Below, piece by piece: positions 39,140 to 52,832 of a DNA stretch of 64,000 nucleotides. The stretch is from Phlebopus portentosus. Its lineage: Eukaryota; Basidiomycota; Agaricomycetes; Boletales; Boletinellaceae. The stretch covers positions 930,001 to 994,000 of the forward strand of contig JAYXKI010000011.1 of the NCBI GenBank assembly GCA_037892935.1. Direction: 5' to 3'. The translations under genes and the position numbers were made by a program. Below the pieces are notes generated by a model. The model searched no databases, was not told the DNA's origin, and saw only the letters and a program-made list of their open reading frames with translations. Numbering within the stretch: the stretch's first letter is position 1; every line of letters starts with the position of its first letter.

Positions 39140-42100
39140 CTACGTATCTAGTGTGATTCGGACGGTTTCTTTTCTAAAACACGTTTCTTCAAAGGCTGCA
39201 GTAATGTACGTACTCATGGTGTGGTGATACGGCATGCAGAACCACCCACGGCATGTCCTGATTTCCTTCTCGGGTACTTTTTCTATTTCGTACTGAGCGT
39301 GAGCATGACATACGGAAATTATGCCAGGTACCGAGACATAGACAGGACATACTACATAGTAACCTGTATCACTCTTCATATGTAAGTCGACTAATCTCAC
39401 ATGAGACTCTGTATCTGCGTCGAACCTCGCCCTAGTGCAGCCGTACATTCGTCGCAGAAGGAATTGATGGTACCGGCGAACTACCGTAATGAGTGGGTTA
39501 ACTTTCCGAGAATGTTCTGAGATGGTGTTTTGATAGCCGCGGACGGAGTACGTACTGGCGCTCTGAAAACAATGGATACGTGGAATCCTAGACAATATGC
39601 TGAAACATAGGTAAGTATGCGAGTGATATAGGTAAGCATCGGATCGTGAATGGTTTGTGTTTTGTCTATGTCTATAATGATGCATGCCGATAGACCGGAA
39701 TAGGAAGACAAGAGCAACGCTTAGCATATTGCACATATTGGATATCTGATATGAGAGCCGAGTTGCCTTGTAGTACTCAGCGCTAAAATAAAATGAAAGT
39801 GCTTGAACAGAACAGACATGCATGGATGGAATGTGGCCAAAGAGGAAGGAGAGCGAGCGTCCTTATGATGAAATCAATGCTTGCACATGGTATGTGTGCG
39901 CTGGAGGCTCTGTTGTCCTCCGATACATACAGTCAATTGCTGATGCAAAGATAAAACTTAGTAGATCGGCAGGTTCAGGTTCAGGTCCAGGTTTTCAGGT
40001 CCGCACGCGGAACAAAATAGAAGATGCTGGTAAATCGTGAATCGTTGCCTACGAACAGATCGAAGCTCGCATACCCTCGCTCTTATGATAAATTGACATG
40101 TTAATCTGACGCGGTCGTTAGATGATAAATATATCAATAACATTAACTGGGCAACTGACATGATAACTCAGCCTCAGCCTCATCAGGAAAGAAAATAATG
40201 TTTTGAGATGTGAGGTGTCCTCTCGATGTCTTGGATTTCAGGATGCGAGAGTCACAGAAAAGCCAAAGGGCAAGCGAAGGGAGAAGAACATTGCAAGACG
40301 ACAACGCGAAATGAGTGTATGTATGGATCGTATCGTTTGTCGGAGACCGGAGTGTCATTCAGTTGAGACGGACGTCCGGATTGGGGGAGTGAATACCCTC
40401 AAAATTCCGGATCCTGGAATGCAACGCACGGAATGAGACGAGTTGATGTACAGAATTCATAAACTCCATCCACCCCTATGCGCATGATAATGGAACTGTA
40501 CGTATAGGCGCTCACTTGGATCGCAAGGCAAGGAATTTGACATTCGCAGATAGCGTCAGAGAAGAGAGGAGCTGAGGCCGCAAAGCGGAGGACACACGTA
40601 TCATTGCGGCTTGGCATCATGACAGAAACTGCCTGACATCGATTCCATGAGAATTAATTACTGCTGAATAATGGATCGTTTCTTTCACATCGCGCATGCT
40701 TGCCATGCTTGTTATCAGTGCAGTTCCTGGTAAGTTTGGTAAAGAGAATAGCGCGTACTCACGTGCTTTGACCAAAGTGTTTGTATTGGAGAAATTGCGT
40801 GGGCTACAGTATACGATACGCGCGTATAATTTTATATCTTCAGGGCTTGAAATCTGCGAGAAACTCGGACTTGAGTGAAAAAACTGGCCAATTTTACATA
40901 AAAATTAGTTTTACTCACTGAAATTATAGCATTGGATGGATATTTGTCTCAAGACCTGAGTACCGGGTTTGACATTGGAATCAACAAGGGCTGTCTTGCT
41001 TATACTGTGAGAATTTTGTAAATCACACAACCTTGCCTGATAGAATCTCGTCGTCTATGATCAAGTTGAAATCTGTGTCAGGTGTTTTGAGGCAAGGAGT
41101 GTCCGGTAAGTATTTTAGGGGCTCGAACGTGAAGCCTAACGGCCAATATATTATATGAGTAGGCTTAGCCCCGTATACGCGTATACGCAAAAATTTCCAG
41201 AGCCATATACGCATACGACCGTATAAATACGCGCGTATATTTTTGTTCTTCAAGTCGATACGCATACAGCGTATACGCCGTATCGTATACGCTATATACG
41301 ATACGCTACGGAGCCCTAGCTACAGAAAAATTAACTATAAAAAGTGATGGGAACTATGCAGCCCCCCTCTACTGAAGCGGTACTCCACGATCCGAACCTG
41401 GATTTGTCCTACAGTACAGTCTACAGTCCGACCATTCACTACACACGGCTTCCCTTGGTCTCCCCCTGACCATATCCGATGGCATCCAGCCTGGTTACCA
41501 GCGTGACAGGCTTCCTCCACGAGCATTACGGTTCGAATATGTCCGTTAGCGAAAAGTTACATTGCTGAAGCAACACAAAAGATTATATCTAATGTCAAAC
41601 CCTAACGTTAAACCTATCACCGCAGTTAAGTATCCAGTTCGTCTAGCTTTAATAGGAGTTACACGACTTTGATGGACATAACTCCATTCAAGATGATTCT
41701 TACCATGGAAACTCAACCGAATGGAAGTTTTCATTGTCATTGAACATACGCGTGACTGACTGAACGGCGTATAGTTGATTGATGATTGATAGTTCGAGAA
41801 ACGCCGGATAGCATCTAAGGGTATTTAGGCCCCACGAATATGATTCCTGGTATGATTGATCTCCGGCACGAGTCTGGAAAGACTGGACTAGGCAGAGTAG
41901 CCCGACAATGTAGGAACGAACGAGATCAGAGTCGGCGTAGACAAGGAGAGTCATTTTAACACCTGATGAGTAACACTGGAACGCGCTGCTCAATCAACAG
42001 ACTAGAAGATGATTCGGCGACTCCAAGACAGACTTTTCTTACTGTCTCGCTCGGCGATGACCTCGAAGCAATTCCGGTGCTAGAAATCTTTCGAGTCGAG

Positions 42101-43289
42101 AACATCATTAACCGCGCTAATCAAGGCCAATAGTAATGTTATAGATCAAGGTTCGGAAGCATACGGATCCTAGTAATGCACTGATGGTGGTATCAAACGA
42201 AGTTTGACGTACTCCGCAAAATCTGCCGAGGCGACGCTCCAGAACTGTCACGGCACTTTTGTGGTCAAGGTGCGACAGAGCGTGGAAAGAGGAAGTGAAG
42301 AAGTGGTGCTTGGCTGTAGCAGAGAGCATCCTGGATCTCCGAGTCCGTAGTGAGGATTGCGGAAGATAATTCGAGCGGCCGTCCGTCTTGAAATGAATGA
42401 GGGATACTTCCATCGGCAAGATCGGGCAAAGTATCATCCGCTTCCAGGGCATTCCGAATCTCGACGGATGGCGGGCAGGCGAGTTTGCATTTAGGCGCAA
42501 GAGTTACTGAGCCACAGGAAGAAAGAACGCGAACTTGAAGATGACGCTGTGCATGCAGCAGTTTTTAAGCTTGGATGACCTGAACAAAGTCGCGGATCTG
42601 TTACGTAAGGCAAGAGAGGCTCACGCTAAACTTCATGGAACGACCCAATGAACTTGCAGAAACGCCCAATGATTTGATGGGTGTTTGTGTTTGAATGGGT
42701 ACCCGACGGGCAGGCGCGCCCTCAACATCTTGGAGGTACGAAAATGAAAAAAACGATTAATCATTCATTACAGCCGCAAAAATCGACGGGAATTCGGCCG
42801 TACTTGCGGAGTCCGCATCTCTAAATTTATAGTAAAGGGAAGCCGTGCGGCAGGCATCAGCAAACGTCGGCCATCCATGCATCCAACATACAGAATACAT
42901 CATATTACACGTTGAGAGCACGAGATATTTCGAATGTGACACACTGGGGTTTCCTTCCGTGTTCGTAGGCGTAATTCCGAGTCTGCGTTCTGCTTTTGTT
43001 TCTTGGGTTGCGTTTGAGATTGGCTGGAGTAACAATACCGTTGGGGTGCCTTTGTTGGCTTTGCTGTGATTTATTCCCGAGCATGAAACAGAAACGACAC
43101 CGATAGGCGGGCTCGGAGGTCGTACGATAGAGGCAGGCTCGGTAAACAAACGTAACAATTATTTTAGTTTATTTTATTGTAATCGTGGGAATATTGGGGT
43201 CCATGAATACTTCGCCTAAATTTATAGACCATCACCGTTCCGCTCTCGCATCTCCTTGCCCTTGCCCACTCTCTACTCTTCTCCCAACC
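39140..43289. other. gene-poor stretch with a degenerate MITE
   Basis: 4.1 kb with no recognised gene. A 227-codon open frame on the minus strand (39140-39823) has residue use (many Tyr, His, Cys, Arg) that looks like chance. A GTATACG-rich element relic lies at 41166-41318. The last 200 bp form the ATP-citrate lyase promoter. Confidence 0.4.
41166..41318. mobile_element. degenerate, short relative of the GTATACG MITE
   Basis: 153 bp dominated by GTATACG/CGTATA strings. The right end is GGAGCCCTA, the complement of the TAGGGCTCC terminus of the element at 18408; the left end (TAGCCCCGTATACG) is a decayed form. No matching 8-bp target duplication was found, so this copy is probably old or truncated. 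Confidence 0.65.
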
Positions 43290-46200
43290 ATGTCCGCAAA
43301 ACGTACGTCGTACAAATTTTAAGTATCATTTTCGAGTCAGTAAAGAGACTGACGTTGCGCATATACGCGTGCTCGCGCCCTCCACAGCGATCAGAGAGTA
43401 CGACGCGAAGCTCGTGCTTGGCTACTGGCTCCCTCGTTCTCCATCTCTCTCGGGTGGAAAGCCTGAGTCAGACCTTAGCACACCTTTTGTGTACCCGGAG
43501 CCGCATGTTGCACAAATTGCCTGGGACGAGGCGACCAACACGATCACCCCCGACAGCCAGCTTCCACAATGGGTGCACACGACCAAGCTCGTAGCGAAGC
43601 CTGATCAACTCATCAAGCGCCGAGGAAAGGCAGGTCTGCTTGCGCTTAACAAGACATGGCCTGAGGCGAAGCAGTGGATTGAGGAGCGTGCGGGTAAACA
43701 TGTTACTGTGAGTGCGCGTCCTTTCTTTCGATGTGATGCACCGCCCTTTGCTTCTATGCGTGCATTCTTTACCTTGTGCTATCTATCGATGAGCGGGCGC
43801 AATATCTTTACGTCTATCATTTGAAATACCGCCAGACGCGTCTGGCTCGTGCATTAAATGCAGACAAACGCGTGTTTCTTGCGTTCCCCGCACAGCGAAA
43901 ATCTCTCACGTGATCCAATATCCATTTCTAACTCTAATTTCTACTTCTTTCAGGTCGAAAAGACAACTGGGATACTCAGCAACTTCATTGTTGAGCCGTT
44001 CCTTCCTCACCCCTCTCACACGGAGTTCTACATCTGCATCACCTCTGCTCGTGAAGGTGACACCATCCTCTTCACGCACGAAGGTGGAGTCGATATCGGT
44101 GACGTTGATGCGAAAGCTCTCAAGCTCGATATTCCCGTCGGAGCGCCGTTCCCCGCACGTGCGGCCGTTGCGTCCGCTTTGCTTACGAACGTGACTGATG
44201 CGAAGAAGCGGGAGACCCTCATCGACTTCGTCACACGTATCTATGCCGTTTACGTTGACCTTCACTTTGCGTACCTTGAGATTAATCCGCTTATCGTGTT
44301 GGACGGCGAGAATGGCAAGGAACCGATTGTCCAGTTCCTCGATATGGCTGCGAAGCTCGATCAGACGGCGGAGAGCATTTGCGGTCCAAAATGGGCCATT
44401 GCGCGTGACGTAACGAGCCCCGGTACCGCGCAGAACCAGAACAAGGTCGTTGGTGCGGACCGTGGACCTCCGATGGTCTGGCCTGCACCTTTCGGAAGGC
44501 AGCTCACGAAGGAGGAGGCATACATTCAGAAACTTGACGCGTCAACGGGTGCCTCTCTAAAGCTGACGGTTTTGAACCCCGAAGGTCGCGTTTGGACTAT
44601 GGTTGCCGGTAAGCTACTTTCTAAGGAGATACAAACGTCCGTCTGATAATCTATTCTAGGTGGTGGTGCGTCTGTTGTCTATTCTGATGCTATCGCTGCA
44701 CACGGATTTGCGCATGAGCTCGCGAATTATGGCGAGTACTCTGGCGCCCCCTCCGAAGGTCAGACGTACGAGTATGCTAAAACCATTCTTGACCTCATAA
44801 CCCGTGGCTCTCCCAAGCCGGATGGCAAAGTCCTTATTATTGGTGGTGGTATTGCCAACTTCACGAACGTTGCTGCCACTTTCAAGGGTATCATCCGAGC
44901 TTTGAAGGAGTACAAGGCCGGTCTTATTGCACATAACGTCAGGATATTTGTTCGTCGCGGCGGTCCGAACTACCAGGAAGGTCTCAAGGCAATGCGCCTC
45001 CTCGGCGAGTCGCTTGGTGTCCCAATCAAGGTATACGGGCCAGATACCCACATTACTGCGATCGTTCCCATCGCGCTCGGTGTCAAGACAACTCAGAAGT
45101 CTGTCGTGGGCACTGCGCGCTCCATTCCTCCTTCCGTGCCGGCTTCGCCGCCACCAGGCAAAGTTGTCGGCGGATCACCTGGACCTGAGTCTGCAGTAGG
45201 TGCGATTCTCTCTTCTGGGGGGCGCACGCAACCAGGCGATCAGATCGTGCATTTCGCTGATGGCAAGAAGAGCGCCGCACGCCCATGGTACAAGCCGTTC
45301 GATGAGAAAACCAGGAGCTTTGTCTACGGTTTACAGCCCCGCGCTATTCAGGGCATGCTTGATTTTGACTACTCATGCGGGCGAGACACGCCATCTGTTG
45401 CTGCGATGATCTATCCCTTCGGCGGTCATCACATCCAGAAATTCTACTGGGGCACGAAAGAGACGCTCTTGCCTGTCTACACGAGTGTCGAAGAGGCAGT
45501 GAAGAAGCATCCCGATGTCGACGTCGTTGTGAACTTCGCTTCGAGTCGTAGCGTGTACAGCAGCACGCTCGATATCATGCGCTTCTCTAATCAGATCAAG
45601 ACAACTGCGATCATCGCTGAGGGTGTGCCGGAGAGGCATGCACGTGAGATTCTGCATCTTGCGAAGGATAAGGGTGTTCTGATCATTGGCCCGGCCACTG
45701 TTGGTGGCATCAAAGCAGGCTGTTTCAAGATCGGGAACTCGGGAGGGTATGTCTTCCGTGATTTGGGGTACAATATCGGTATTAACCTTGTTTCTTCAGT
45801 ATGATGGACAACATCATCGCTTCGAAGCTTTACCGTGCCGGATCAGTTGGTTACGTTTCGAAATCCGGAGGCATGTCTAACGAATTGAACAACATCCTCT
45901 CGCTCGTTACAAACGGTACCTATGAGGGTATCGCCATTGGTGGGGACCGTTACCCTGGATCAACCTTCATCGACCATCTCCTCCGTTATGAAGCCGACCC
46001 GGACTGTAAGATGCTCGTTCTGCTCGGTGAAGTTGGTGGTATCGAGGAGTACCGAGTTATTGAAGCTGTGAAATCCGGAAAGATACGCAAGCCGATTGTT
46101 GCTTGGGCTATCGGAACGTGTGCGAAGATGTTCACTACGGAGGTGCAATTCGGTCACGCTGGTTCCATGGCGAACTCGCAAATGGAGACTGCCGATGCTA

Positions 46201-47374
46201 AGAATGTTGCGATGAGGGCAGCCGGCATCATCGTGCCAGAAACGTTTGAGGACTTGCCAGACGTACTGCGTGAGGCGTACGATGCGCTTGTTTCCAATGG
46301 TACTATCGTACCCAAGCCCGAGAAAGAACCACCCGTCATTCCGATGGACTACAAATGGGCCCAGGAGCTTGGACTTATCCGCAAGCCCGCTGCTTTCATT
46401 TCGACAATTTCGGACGAGCGAGGGCAGGAACTGCTCTACGCTGGTATGCGTATCTCCGAAGTATTTAAAGACGAGATCGGCATTGGTGGTGTTCTGAGCT
46501 TGCTTTGGTTCAAGCGTCGCTTGCCGCCATGGGCGACCAAGTTCATCGAGATGGTGCTTATGTTGACAGCTGACCACGGTCCAGCGGTCTCTGGGTATGC
46601 CACTTTCCGCCTCATCTGTGATAGCCTGGACTGACTCTTCCTTTAGTGCAATGAACACCATCGTTGCGACGCGTGCGGGCAAGGATCTCATCTCTTCGTT
46701 AGCATCCGGTCTGCTCACGATCGGTTCCCGCTTCGGTGGCGCGCTCGACGAGGCTGCCAGCATGTTCTCACACGCTCGAGACACCGGTCTGACCCCGCGT
46801 GAGTTCGTCGACGAGTCGCGTAAGGCTAACAAGCTTAGTACGTAATCATTCATTCTGGAAGACTGTCCGTTCCTGATTTCGATTTGTAGTTAGCGGCATC
46901 GGACATAAGATCAAGAGCGTCAACAACCCTGATTTGCGTGTGCAGATCGTGAAGGAATACGTATTCAAGCACTTCCCGAGCCACTCATTGCTCGACTACG
47001 CTCTTGCCGTCGAGAAGGTCACCACAGCGAAGAAGGACACTCTAATCCTGAATGTCGACGGATGCATTGCTGTGTGTTTCGTTGACTTGCTCCGTGACAG
47101 TGGCGCTTTCACTCCGGAGGAAGCGGACGAGTACATCAAGGTGCGCTGCTTTCCGTCTCGGAATGTAGCTTCGGTGCTAACAAACTCTAATTATTAAATT
47201 CAGATCGGCACTTTGAACGGCCTGTTCGTCCTTGGACGCAGCATCGGCTTCATCGGCCACCACCTCGACCAAAAGCGCCTCCGTGCACCACTGTACCGTC
47301 ACCCAGCCGACGACATTTTCATCAACATGGCCGATGTATCACAGCCACGTGTTTCCGTGCAACTTCAACATTGA
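43290..47374 (+). CDS. ATP-citrate lyase, single-chain form
   Basis: Cleaves citrate with CoA and ATP to cytosolic acetyl-CoA and oxaloacetate, feeding lipid synthesis and acetylation. Eight exons: 43290-43302, 43388-43707, 43954-44608, 44660-45746, 45800-46594, 46647-46837, 46890-47140, 47204-47374. They sum to 3483 nt (1160 aa) with no frameshift. The N-terminal half is the ATP-grasp/citrate-binding region ([35 protein letters not shown]). The middle has a CoA-binding domain ([17 protein letters not shown], then [14 protein letters not shown]). The phosphohistidine motif FGHAGS lies at about His811. The C-terminal citrate-synthase-like domain has [16 protein letters not shown] and [22 protein letters not shown]. 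Basidiomycetes and animals use one chain, whereas most filamentous ascomycetes split it over two genes; this one is fused. The 13-nt first exon encodes only MSAK plus one base. Confidence 0.97.
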
Positions 47375-50300
47375 TTCGTCTCATAGCTTTCGTACTGTGA
47401 TATGCGTCGCGTCATGTTCTGTACTCATACGAAGTGGATTATTCGCTCTCTCCGCCTCCGTTGTGTTTGCTCTCGTACTTTTTGTCACGGTTTCGGTTCA
47501 ATCAAAAGGATAATAATTGAAATTCGTAATTTGTGTTTTGTTAACGTTGTTCTGTGATGGCAATATAGAAATTCCTTTCCATCATCATTGCAAGAATCCA
47601 GATCAATGCCCTTCAGCGCGTTTCACAGCTAATTGTTCGCGGCTACAGTGCGGAGCACCTAAACGCGGCATCTGAAGTCGCGTTAACTTGTGACTGTAAT
47701 TCCTCCACCACCACATCATGAATTGACTTGTAAAGTGTATGAGTGAGTAGCTAGGGGGCGTAGGAATAGAACTTGCATTTTGAACGATTTATCTCCAGGT
47801 CGAAAGATTTATCACAAAATTGAAACATAATATTTAAATGATTTAAAATCCATTTTTTTCTTTCTTTTAGTAAGTAATACCATCAATTCTGACCAACGGG
47901 ATAATTGCATAATACAATCATGCAGATCATTTCCAAATCTAGATAATGTGTTACAGTACGTAGTGAAAATTATGTATACTGTACATACAACCAGAGGGCA
48001 AAACAGACCAGGCCTGTAAGCTGGACTTCCTGAATAATGAAGGCCCCTGGAGACAGAATGGCCATACCTGAGTCCATAGTTTGCCCATAGTTTGTCCCTG
48101 AGGTAGTAGAGGGAAGAGAAAAAGTGCCAGGCTAGCTCCTAGTTTCTATTCGAACTTTGCACTATTTTTTTTTCCTTTAAAAAAATTGAAACATTTTGAT
48201 GGTCCTTCGAAACCCCAGATTCATGCATGACTTTGTTGCTTGTATTACAGATTTTTTTTTGTCCGGGTCAGAAACTCAAAATTAGGAGCACTACCGGGTC
48301 GTCGAAACGTGGTGCTCTGCACTGTAGTCGATCGGGATTTATTTCTAAATACAGACTACGCTTCGAAAGTGCTTGCTATAAGGCTGAGCGACGAAGACAC
48401 TGTGCAAAGTAAACTCGGATCCCGCTGGTCCCGATATCCAATATTCCGGTAGCAACCAATGGTATCATCAATGTCCATCTGTTGAGACCTTCAGCAGTTC
48501 GATTTCTCATACTCCACGGAAGCAGTCGAAGTCTAAACACCTTAGATCGCGGTTCGTGGGTATCATGGCGGTACGTTTGGAAACGCGCAAGTCCGGAATC
48601 GGTTGATTCTACCAATGTGCTCGCTCCCGAGCCGGAAGGAAGGAAGGAAGTAGTACGGGTGCATGATTTTTCTGTTTTGCTTTTTTTTTAGAATCGAAAG
48701 GAGAAAGATGAGAGGATGACAAACGTGGCGATCTGAAACTAAACTACGGGCCCCGAGCTGCCGTGAGTAAGGAAGAATTCAAATTTCTCCGCATAGACAC
48801 TATACGAGAATCGTGCTAGCGCAAAAGAAGTTAAAGGGATTCGGGTTCAACTTATTTGCGCATGGATGCGCGCATTTGGTTATGTTTGGTCACGGAAGAA
48901 AATGCACGTGCCTGACCGAGCCGACGAGCCACATCGTCGAGACTATGCACGCCGTACTCAATATCAGCCATCCAGACAATGGTGCATCGATGATTCAATA
49001 CTCGCATCTTCATCTGCAGTGCGCATCCCTGGTACGAAGTAAGGCGTCTCTTGATAATCATTCTGGAATCCGGATAAGCAAAGTTCCGTCAGGCACAGGA
49101 GCTGATAGTCCATGCAATTCTCCAGGCAGAATCTGTCCATCATTATAACATCGTTCCGAACAAAGGAATCTCACAAGTAGAACATCGGAACGAGAGCGTT
49201 GTTCTACTAACAGATGTACACGTTTATGATTGCTCTCGTACGTACATACAATGGATGGGCCACATGTACCGGGCTCGCATGCTGATCTGCTTACGAGCCA
49301 CATTTCGATGTGACTGTTTTTTTTTTTTTTGCTATGTCGAAACAGATGAGCTGAGGTTATGCCGATGCTCGTCTTCTCGCAGATCAGGATTGATATGAGG
49401 ATCCTTCGCTTTGTCTTATCCTTGGTAACTGTCAACAGAGGCATCAGCTCAGGATTTTCTGACATTATCAGATTCCATATAGCGTCGAAGGCACAGTGTT
49501 TTGAAGTACAAGGCTATCGTCCTGGGATGGAGAGTACTACCGACGCACTTCAGCAATATCAGCCTTCCATTCGGAATATTCTCGTGTTTGACAATTCAAA
49601 ACGAGAATGAAATCGTCGGTTATCAGATAACGTCTCACTCGCTACCTATTCAGGCCGTAATCCACCTACTCTGCAGGGCGTTACAAGTGACTATCTTGTG
49701 TCTCGAAGACGGCGTTCACTCAAGTGAGGTACTGCCTTGAACGTCGCTTGCTCCTTCCACTTTAATTATGTTTTCACAAATATTCTGTCGTCGCCACTGC
49801 AAGGATTTTGCAAATATAGCTGAATACCAAGCTGACGCCCATACTGCTTAGTTCACACAGAGCACGCTGCAACTCTTGGCATATCCCAATGGAAGATGTC
49901 CGTCAGCGCAAGCATCGCCTTTGTAATCGAGTCGAACGGAACCGGAAGCTTTTGGAGGAAGAGAAACTATTAGACCAGGAACAATGATGTTTCCTAGCTT
50001 GCTCATCCCTACTCCTCATCCCTAACAGCGGTCAACTCGGCGGATCACGATTAACCCGGATGTACATGACCGATCGTCCGCCTGCTTTCTACGCAAGGTC
50101 AAATCTCTAGGCATGTTGGCAATTCTTTCGTAAAATGTACTTTTTATTGAACCTAATGTAATGGATGGAGATCATGAGGGACGCGCTCCGGTATATGACA
50201 TGGCTTCAAAGGTGTTCACAGTATGGCTCGATTCGAATTCTGCCTTCGAACAAGAACTGTGGATGTTTAAGGGAAGTCCCGCTTGGTTGTCATATGCCGA

Positions 50301-52832
50301 TTATCTGTCTAGTGGGCGCTTATTTTCATATGAATTTCAATAGTGGTTCGTAGTCCCTCGTGCTTTTCTTCAATATCACCGAATAAGCACGCATCATCAT
50401 CATGGAGGCTAGAATTCAACGCAGCTTCCCTTCTTAGATAGGGATGGAGGTCCATGCGACTTGAGGGCGACTAGAACCATTACCACTGCCTCTGATAATA
50501 ATGCTGACACGCCTACTGCATCAATGCGCGAGGGGGAGACAGCATTCCATTTCAGACATCCGTCGCAAATAGTTAGGCGTCTAACGAAAAACAAAAATTG
50601 ATACATAGTTGTATGAACTCTAGGGCTCACCCTCGCTAGAAGCTTCCATGCTTCGCGGGATCCCAGTTCGGATTCTTTGCGCGAAAAGGAACAAAGAATC
50701 AAGCCGTCCTGATAAAAAGAGTTAAACAGTTGACCGGAACCATCACTCATTCTTGGGCGCTTGATACGGAACGTTTCTGAGCGGCTTCTTCATGCTGTGC
50801 AAGCGTGTTTAATGCAGATGGAATCCATCTTATTGCTTTGTTATTTTAGAAAAGAAGCTCCTGTCCGGGCATACATCGTCAGCAAAGGCTGTTAAGCAAT
50901 CAATGTAATGCCTTGACTTCATTACGACGGTAAGCATGTCTCTGAACTTCACGTTCTTGCCAGATATTTGATTTTGTCGCTCTCCGCTTCGATACAGTCT
51001 GATGTTATAATGCACGGCATCTAGGCCAAAAATTTTCGGCCGAGTTGCAGTGCATTCCCAGCCCTCACTCATTTTACAATGAAATAGTATTCCTGACCAT
51101 TCATTGTGTCCTCGCAAGCCGAGCAAAACAAATCCGCATAATCCGTACTGAATAAGATTTGGCAGGACAGATCAAGGGACGAACAGACTTCGAATACAAT
51201 GAGATCTAGTATTCGTGATGTAGAGTTTATTTTGTCTCCTTGATGCACTTCCAGATCAACGTTCGATCTCGTATAAGCACCACAGGCGCTGTCTGCGCGA
51301 GGAACACGGCATACAGATCACGAGAAGATTTACTCTCCTCGGCTTCGGAATAGTCGACAGTCTATCATATTATGTAGCAGTTTTTCCGAAAAGGGGTTTA
51401 TATTAGGATAGATAAATAAATGATCAGTGTGTTACATACTGCGAGACTGACGGATGTGGCCGCCACTTTTTGATGACCCAAAAGCACTTGAAACGTTTGG
51501 TCTCTCATTTTTGAAACCCAATCCAATAAACGTAGAGTTATACTGCCCATCAACAGGTGTATTTCCCAAAAAGGATATTCTGGGATATTCGGGATCGACC
51601 ATCGTCGAGAGCGCCGCATCGTCTCACTTGGCCGGACCTTCTCAACATGTCGTAGCAGCTTAGCTTATTTCTTCTTTCCCGTGCACGGCGTTGTTCTGCA
51701 GATGAGAAGATATATCTGTGGATGACAAAGGGTAATCGGCGCTTTTAACTCTGAACTCCTTTATTAAGTACCTTGGATTTCATCATCATCATCATCCCAT
51801 CTGTTTACGTGGCATACTTGCAGTGATCCGAGACTTCGACTCTTTCTGACCGTCTCTATCTCTACTGGCGCCGCTGATACCGCTTTTTTCTCTCACGTGC
51901 ATTCATCGTCTGGTCTGGTTAGTCTATCTATCTCCTGAGTGAAGGTGCATGTGCATGTCAAGGTCAGAAAGGGACATATGCAACCTTCTACTTGGCTCCC
52001 ATCAGCAGCTTACATCGTCTGGATTTAGCTTTCAAGGGTGTTTCCGGAGGTTCCTTGCTTTGAGAGATGCGATCAAGAACAGTCAGCATCATTAAATGAT
52101 GGCTGTCTCCCGGGATGTGACCCCACAACCTACGTATATCCAGGTGAGTGACAAGACCCTGCAGGCCCTTTCGTGTGGCACTGTTGCTCAGGCGGTTCAT
52201 GTTTGAACTATTTGTATCCTTCCTTAGAAGCAGATCGCGTCTCTTCGCAACCCCTTCTTGATTACAACCCCGCCGTGTTACAGTGGTGCCATCTTGTCAT
52301 TACCAGGCAGCCGTTGGGCTTCCTTATCCTACAGAAGCCGAGCGGACCAGCAGACAGATGATTTGCGGTGGTGCATATTTACTCCCCAGGTGGTTTCTGA
52401 TACGTGCACCGCTTCACAATCTCCAACAACTCTGTCGTCACGAGTGGCTAACGACTTGTTGTGCATTGTATTTCTACGTTACGCTGCACTGCTTGACCCG
52501 ATCATTCCAGATTCCGTTCAAAAGGACGCGATTAGCTCGCTTCCTCGCTTCCTCAGAAGCTACCGAGACCTGCACGCGCCACGAAAGGTGCGCGTCTCTC
52601 GTTCAACTTCATCGTCAACACTGCAACACACTCTCGTGTGCGCCTGCATTCGCACATACCTATACGGACGACATACAATCTAGATTACCATTACTCCAGT
52701 GGCACGACGGCGCAGGTCTATAACTTAATCGGTACTTAATCCGAAGGAGCTCTTGCAGTATAGAGCTGTTTCGTGCTTTCCAACGCCTAATTTCATAATA
52801 TTCATTTTGCAAAACTGTTCTTCGAAACAAAC
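47375..52832. other. long gene-poor stretch
   Basis: 5.5 kb without a gene I can support. It is AT-rich around 47760-48000, has poly-A/T runs near 48165-48190 and 49316-49330, and a CATCATCAT run near 51782-51796. Minus-strand frames at 50409-50750 and 50830-51126 contain hydrophobic pieces that might be remains of a membrane-protein gene, but no family motif is clear. Confidence 0.4.

Noticed and set aside
39140..39823. 227-codon open frame on the minus strand
   Set aside because: Residue use is unlike a real protein (rich in Tyr, His, Cys and Arg with no motif), there is no intron evidence and no similarity that I know. One frame this long is plausible by chance in 64 kb.
49058..49465. minus-strand open frame of 135 codons
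   Set aside because: It crosses a poly-T tract giving a Lys run, has no motif and looks like chance.
50409..51126. possible decayed membrane-protein gene on the minus strand
   Set aside because: Some hydrophobic segments are present, but no family motif, no consistent splice sites and no start were found.
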